From the NCBI RefSeq assembly GCF_025460765.1, contig NZ_JAMWEG010000002.1:1-64000 (forward strand): DNA of 64,000 bases, written 5' to 3'. Positions 62,412 through 64,000 of the stretch are shown in pieces (positions within the stretch are counted from its first letter, which is position 1; the number at the start of each line of letters is the position of its first letter). The translations under genes and the position numbers were made by a program. The notes below the pieces were generated by a model. That model searched no databases. It had not been told where the DNA came from and worked only from the letters and a program-made list of their open reading frames with translations. The DNA comes from Micromonospora sp. MA102. GTDB taxonomy: Bacteria; Actinomycetota; Actinomycetes; Mycobacteriales; Micromonosporaceae.

Positions 62412-63434
62412 ATGGGTCTCGACGACCGCAAACTCGCCGTGCTGCGCGCGATCGTCGAGGACTACGTCGCCACACAGGAGCCGGTCGGCAGCAAGGCCCT
62501 GGTCGAGCGCCACCAGTTGGGTGTCTCCCCGGCGACCGTCCGCAACGACATGGCGGTGCTGGAGGAGGAGGGCTACATCCGGCAGCCGCACACCAGCGCG
62601 GGCCGGGTGCCCACCGACCGCGGCTACCGGCTGTTCGTCGACCGGCTCTCCCGGGTCAAGCCGCTCAGCCCGGCCGAGCGCCGGGCGATCGAGCGCTTCC
62701 TGGTCGGCGCGGTCGACCTGGACGACGTGGTGCACCGCACGGTCCGCCTGCTCGCCCAGCTCACCCGGCAGGTCGCCGTGGTGCAGTACCCGAGCCTGGC
62801 CCGCTCCAAGGTGCGCCACCTGGAGCTGGTGCCGATCTCCACCACCCGGCTGATGGTCGTCATGATCGCCGACACCGGCCGGGTCGAGCAGCGGCTGGTC
62901 GAGATGCCCGGCCCGATCCCGGCCGAGGACGTCACCCACCTGCGCCGCCTGGTCAACGAGAAGCTCGTCGGCAGTCGGCTGTCCGACACCCCGCCGCTGG
63001 TGCAGGCCCTGGTCGACGAGTCGACCCCGCAGCTGCGCCCGGCCATGGCCACGCTCTCCACCGTGCTGCTGGAGACCCTTGTCGAACGGCACGAGGAGCG
63101 CATCGCGCTGGCCGGCACGGCCAACCTCACCCGGGGCGGCCTGCTCGACTTCCAGGGTTCGCTGCGCCCGATCCTCGAGGCGCTCGAGGAGGAGGTCGTG
63201 CTGCTCAAGCTGATCGGGGAGGCCGAACCGAGCACCACCCGGGTGCTCATCGGCGACGAGAACGAGATCGACAACCTGCGCGCCGCCTCGGTGGTCAGCA
63301 CCGGGTACGGCCCGGGCAGCACGATCGTGGGCGGTCTCGGCGTGCTCGGCCCGACCCGGATGGACTACCCCGGCACCATCGCCACGGTGAGGGCCGTGGC
63401 ACGCTACGTGGGCGAACTGCTGGCCCAGAACTGA
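62412..63434 (+). CDS. hrcA: Heat-inducible transcription repressor HrcA
   Basis: Represses chaperone genes by binding CIRCE; its activity depends on GroE. The 340-residue protein has an N-terminal winged helix ([36 protein letters not shown] contains it), [19 protein letters not shown], and the GAF-like and C-terminal dimer regions ending in [25 protein letters not shown] element lies upstream. dnaJ follows 73 bases downstream. ATG at 62412 behind GGTGGGGAG. Confidence 0.97.
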   Translation: MGLDDRKLAVLRAIVEDYVATQEPVGSKALVERHQLGVSPATVRNDMAVLEEEGYIRQPHTSAGRVPTDRGYRLFVDRLSRVKPLSPAERRAIERFLVGAVDLDDVVHRTVRLLAQLTRQVAVVQYPSLARSKVRHLELVPISTTRLMVVMIADTGRVEQRLVEMPGPIPAEDVTHLRRLVNEKLVGSRLSDTPPLVQALVDESTPQLRPAMATLSTVLLETLVERHEERIALAGTANLTRGGLLDFQGSLRPILEALEEEVVLLKLIGEAEPSTTRVLIGDENEIDNLRAASVVSTGYGPGSTIVGGLGVLGPTRMDYPGTIATVRAVARYVGELLAQN

Positions 63435-63507
63435 CCAGTCAGGACCGACGGCCGGCTCCGGCCGCCGACCGGCGCAACGCGAGACGAACATGAGGACACC
63501 GAACGCA

Positions 63508-64000
63508 GTGGCCAGGGACTACTACGGCATTCTCGGCGTGAGCCGGGACGCCTCCGACGACGAGATCAAGCGCGCCTACCGCAAGCTGGCGCGGCAGTTC
63601 CACCCGGACGTCAATCCGGACCCGGAGGCACAGGAGAAGTTCAAGGACATCAACGCCGCGTACGAGGTCCTCTCGGACGATCGGAAACGGCAGATCGTCG
63701 ACCTGGGCGGCGACCCGCTCGCCCCGGGCGGCGGGGGCGCGGGTCCGGGTGGTCCGGGCGGCGCCGGCCCGTTCGTCGGCTTCCAGGACATCATGGACGC
63801 CTTCTTCGGCGGGGCGGCGGGCGGCAGTCGTGGCCCGCGGCCGCGTACCCGGCCGGGCGCCGACGCGATCCTGCGGCTGGAGCTGGACCTGAACGAGACG
63901 GCGTTCGGCGTCGAGGCGCCGATCACCGTCGACACCGCCGTGCTCTGCACCACCTGCTCCGGCGCGGGCACCGCGGCGGGCACCCACCTGGCCACCTGCG
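63508..64000 (+). CDS. dnaJ: Chaperone DnaJ (partial, runs off the window)
   Basis: Hsp40 co-chaperone that stimulates DnaK. Only the first 164 residues are inside the window. The J domain has the HPD motif at 32-34 (FHPDVN), then a Gly-rich region ([15 protein letters not shown]) and the first zinc-finger motif CTTCSGAG. The GTG at 63508 is preferred because the family begins [11 protein letters not shown]; an in-frame ATG at 63490 would add six residues. Its place after hrcA matches the second DnaJ (dnaJ2) of actinobacteria rather than the dnaK-operon copy. Confidence 0.96.
   Translation, partial: MARDYYGILGVSRDASDDEIKRAYRKLARQFHPDVNPDPEAQEKFKDINAAYEVLSDDRKRQIVDLGGDPLAPGGGGAGPGGPGGAGPFVGFQDIMDAFFGGAAGGSRGPRPRTRPGADAILRLELDLNETAFGVEAPITVDTAVLCTTCSGAGTAAGTHLATC

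Overview
The window is about 73% GC and comes from a high-GC actinobacterium, most likely Micromonospora or a close relative in the Micromonosporaceae. Three things point there: strong third-position GC, frequent GTG starts with ATGA/GTGA stop-start overlaps, and actinobacterial gene order in two core blocks (radical-SAM pair - rne - rplU - rpmA - obg, and nadD - rsfS - gpgP-like - degV - comEA - comEC - holA - rpsT - lepA - hemW - hrcA - dnaJ, as in mycobacteria). The genus is inferred from protein content, not from a database search.

Layout. 0-4 kb: an ABC-2 export operon behind an ArsR-type regulator, on the minus strand. 4-8 kb: ileS behind an isoleucine T-box, then a PlsC-type acyltransferase. 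8-11 kb: an iron-sulfur (6-4) photolyase of the PhrB type and a proline-rich membrane protein, both on the minus strand. 11.4-24.4 kb: a B12-binding-like radical SAM protein and its partner, separated by a three-gene ESX/type VII-like cassette (helical protein, WXG/PPE-like glycine-rich protein, mycosin protease), then RNase E/G, a lipoprotein, L21, L27, Obg and a GNAT enzyme. 24.4-34.5 kb: an accessory region of small membrane or stress-type proteins (DUF6766, DUF4383, a three-gene holin-X/DUF3618 operon), a glycosyltransferase, an SRPBCC-alcohol dehydrogenase pair, and an HPP - molybdopterin oxidoreductase - helical protein operon. Several of these carry GNNT-N15-GGGTA(C/G) sequences upstream, which look like promoters of the sigma-B/sigma-F stress type. 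34.5-39.9 kb: a DHFR-like reductase, a CYP152 peroxygenase, two small proteins and aminopeptidase N. 40-53.3 kb: the nadD-to-lepA core block, with an SDR gene inserted. 53.5-57.8 kb: a tandemly duplicated GlsB/YeaQ unit (promoter, gene and terminator all copied) and a sugar ABC importer without its ATPase. 57.8-64 kb: MOSC protein, transglycosylase-like protein, enoyl-CoA hydratase, hemW, a DUF4870 protein, CIRCE-controlled hrcA and the start of dnaJ, which runs off the window.

Most of the window is housekeeping. The points most worth a second look are: the ESX-like cassette splitting the radical-SAM pair; the molybdopterin oxidoreductase in which the usual [4Fe-4S] cysteines are Ser/His/Asp while the molybdenum-ligand Cys is kept, with a conserved-looking small helical partner; the set of stress-type promoter candidates; the duplicated GlsB transcription unit; and a possible AUC start codon in the radical-SAM partner gene. 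No tRNA, rRNA, CRISPR array, insertion sequence or prophage was found.
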